From positions 44,145,505 to 44,209,504 of the forward strand of contig OX439047.1 of the NCBI GenBank assembly GCA_949317995.1: a stretch of 64,000 nucleotides of DNA. Direction: 5' to 3'. This document shows positions 58,401 through 61,400 of this stretch, in pieces (position 1 is the stretch's first letter; each line of letters opens with the position of its first letter). Made by a program: the position numbers and the translations under genes. Under the pieces are notes generated by a model. The model saw nothing but the letters and a program-made list of their open reading frames with translations. It was not told where the DNA came from and made no database searches. Source of the stretch: Acholoe squamosa (taxonomy: Eukaryota; Annelida; Polychaeta; Phyllodocida; Polynoidae).

Positions 58401-61400
58401 ATGTCATTCTCCCAGACACAATTTCGCCCAGACAATTTTGGTCATTTTGGGCACATTTTACCCCCTTGGAGCCCAAAATATGCATATGGGACCATCAAAA
58501 CCCATATGTAGCATGAAGATCTCATCCAGCCTGAAACTTTGAGCCAAAATAATAGAGGGGGAAACTAAAATTCGAAGAGTAGGGACTGGAATACCTCCAA
58601 ATTCGTCATATGCAAACCTTCTATGATTTTTGACCCCAAAGTGATGTCTCTGCTCAAAAATCTGAAAAATAATGACACATGGAGGTCTGTATCTCGATTG
58701 GTGATGAGCTGACAGCAGAGGAACAATGTAATTTCACAGACTTAAGATCCATTCATTTCCTGGCACAATCTCTTAACTACAACAGCCAACTACGCCAGAG
58801 ATATGTCATTATTGAGGAAATGTCATACACTCATGCCATGCTCAATAAAATCCCACTACCAGATATTAATCTTGAAAATGCCACGACAGAGTATACTGAT
58901 GACGGCCTCATGTTCAGATCTCAACATAACCACCTATCCAATCTATTTCCAGTTGACTTCAAGGTGGAGGGGGTATCTTACAACTCATCTGAACAAGGTT
59001 TTCAGGCCACAAAGGCAAGGATGAATGGAAGAAAAGATATTGAAGAGCTCATAATGAGTGCCTCGTGTCCCTATGTAATAATGGAGTTGGGAAAACAGGT
59101 TCAACATAGAGCTGACTGGTCCAAAAGAGCTAAAGGCATAATGTACTGTATAAACAAAGCAACATTCAGCGTGCCCTTTTGTAGAGATGCATTGCAGAAA
59201 ACAGAAGGCCACTTGTATGAGGCATCATTCCACCCTGTGTGGTCATGTGGCTACCACCTAGGGCAAGCGAGGTATTGCTATCAGGGAAACCTAAAGGCTA
59301 GAAATCTCATTGGAAAAGTTCTAGAAAGAATTAGGACAGAACAGCATGCAACATATGATAGAGACGGTGGATGGGATGAAGATGAAGAGTATTCAAATGA
59401 GAATGATTTAGAGAATGCTGAGTATGGAGATGATGCCGACCTTGAAGAACATGATGATACTTTTGATGATGAAGAACTCGAGGAGGAGGAGGAACAGGCC
59501 CAAATAACCTACAGGCCACACCAGTCTAAAGTACCAATTAACATTCCTAACCAAAGCCTGACAACCTAATTTGAAATGAACATGCAATTTACCCATTGAC
59601 CTCAAGTGCGTCCAAATCCGTCAAGACGCTGTTGATTCAGCATTGGAATTGTTCCATTTTTGACGTGGTAGACCCTTACAATGACAGCAGTGGGACAAGT
59701 CATTCAATAGATCAGCTGTTCAACGTGTAATGTATTCATGTGTCTATGGTTTAATAGTAGGCCTATTGCATGAGTTAAATGTGTAGAGGCTAGGTGAAAG
59801 GGTGCTCCATGCTAAAAATCAACTTTAAAATTCAGATCACTAGCTTTACAGTGATATATTGCATGAGAAGATACTCCTGTTAGTTTTGGAGGAATAGCTT
59901 GCTAAATATGGGTAGGTAAGACCATTTCATGAATGTCAATCAGCCCTACGTCTCCATGGTCATGAGATATAATTAACTATATAACTATAATTAGCATAAT
60001 TTATGCCCGATCCCAAATCTCACAACTCAGATAATTAATACTCCCAAAATGCAATAGATATAATGCTTGCTAAATATGGGTAGGTAGGACCATTTCATGA
60101 ATGTCAATCAGCCCTACGTCTCCATGGTCATGAGATATAATTAACTATATAACTATAATTAGCATAATTTATGCTAATTAGCTAAATTAGCATAAATTTT
60201 CATTCTTTTGCCCATAACTTTTGATCTAGAAATGATATTTTCATTCTGTTTTCACCATAGTGGACCTTGTGGAACGTTCCTAATAGGATCATCGATTTTC
60301 TTATTTAGAATGAACATCATGTTTCCATGGCAACAGAAATCAACAAAAATGCCTATTTTGGCCCAAAAACATTCTATTTAGTGCCAAATATGAACATTTC
60401 TCCCTAAAATAGAACGTTTTATAAAAAAAACCTTTGAATTCTCCACAAAAAAAGTAGCCTATAGCAGTTTTAGGCATATTTTTCCTATTCTAGCCCATAG
60501 TGGTGCCCCCTGGTGGCTAAAACAGGTACTAAATCCCGCAGGAACCCCCATTTCTGCTTGCTGGCTCACAAATTATGCACCATTGTACTTCTTTGTTCAT
60601 ATGTCATGCTATATATTCATGTTTTGAATATCAAATTAATCAATTAACTTGGGTATTTAATAATTTATTCTTTATTTTTTTCTTTAATTTTTTAGTGCTC
60701 TCTATTTGTCATGAATCATGTAATATTTCATATAACAAGGTTCTAACGCAATGTTCTGCAAGCACGCTCATAGATTTCAAAAAAGGTTTCTCAGTTGTTC
60801 ATCTAAATGCTAGAAGCATTAGACATAAGATAGTTATTGCAAGAAGGGAACTTAATAACTTAAACATAGACATTGTTCTACTTTCTGAACCCTGGTTAAA
60901 TGACAACGACTGTTTGTATACATTCCCTAGATATAATCTGTTTTGACAGGATAGAATCAGTGTATTTAGGGGAGGGGGGCTATGTGCATATTGAGATTCA
61001 ATGGTTATTATCGTAAAAGATGCAGAGAAATGCTCAATTGTATGTAATGTCTACAGACCCCCAAATGGTTCATTATATGATTTTTGTGAGACTTTTAAAG
61101 CCCTTTTTTTTGCAAATTGAAAACATTGATGACTTTGACATGTATGTTATCAGTGATTTCAATGTCAATACCTTAAAAACTCTAATGAAAAGAACCTCCT
61201 GTATGAAACCATGGACCAATATCATTTAAAACAGGTTGCTCAAAATGTCACCACATCTTCTGGTACTAACACTTGTATTGATCTCATATTTACAAACTGT
61301 AATGATATTGTATCAGCTGGTCCACTGAGCATACACCTTAGTGACCATCTTCCAATTCACATTATCAAAAGACATCCTAAAGTTAAGAAATCATTTAGAA

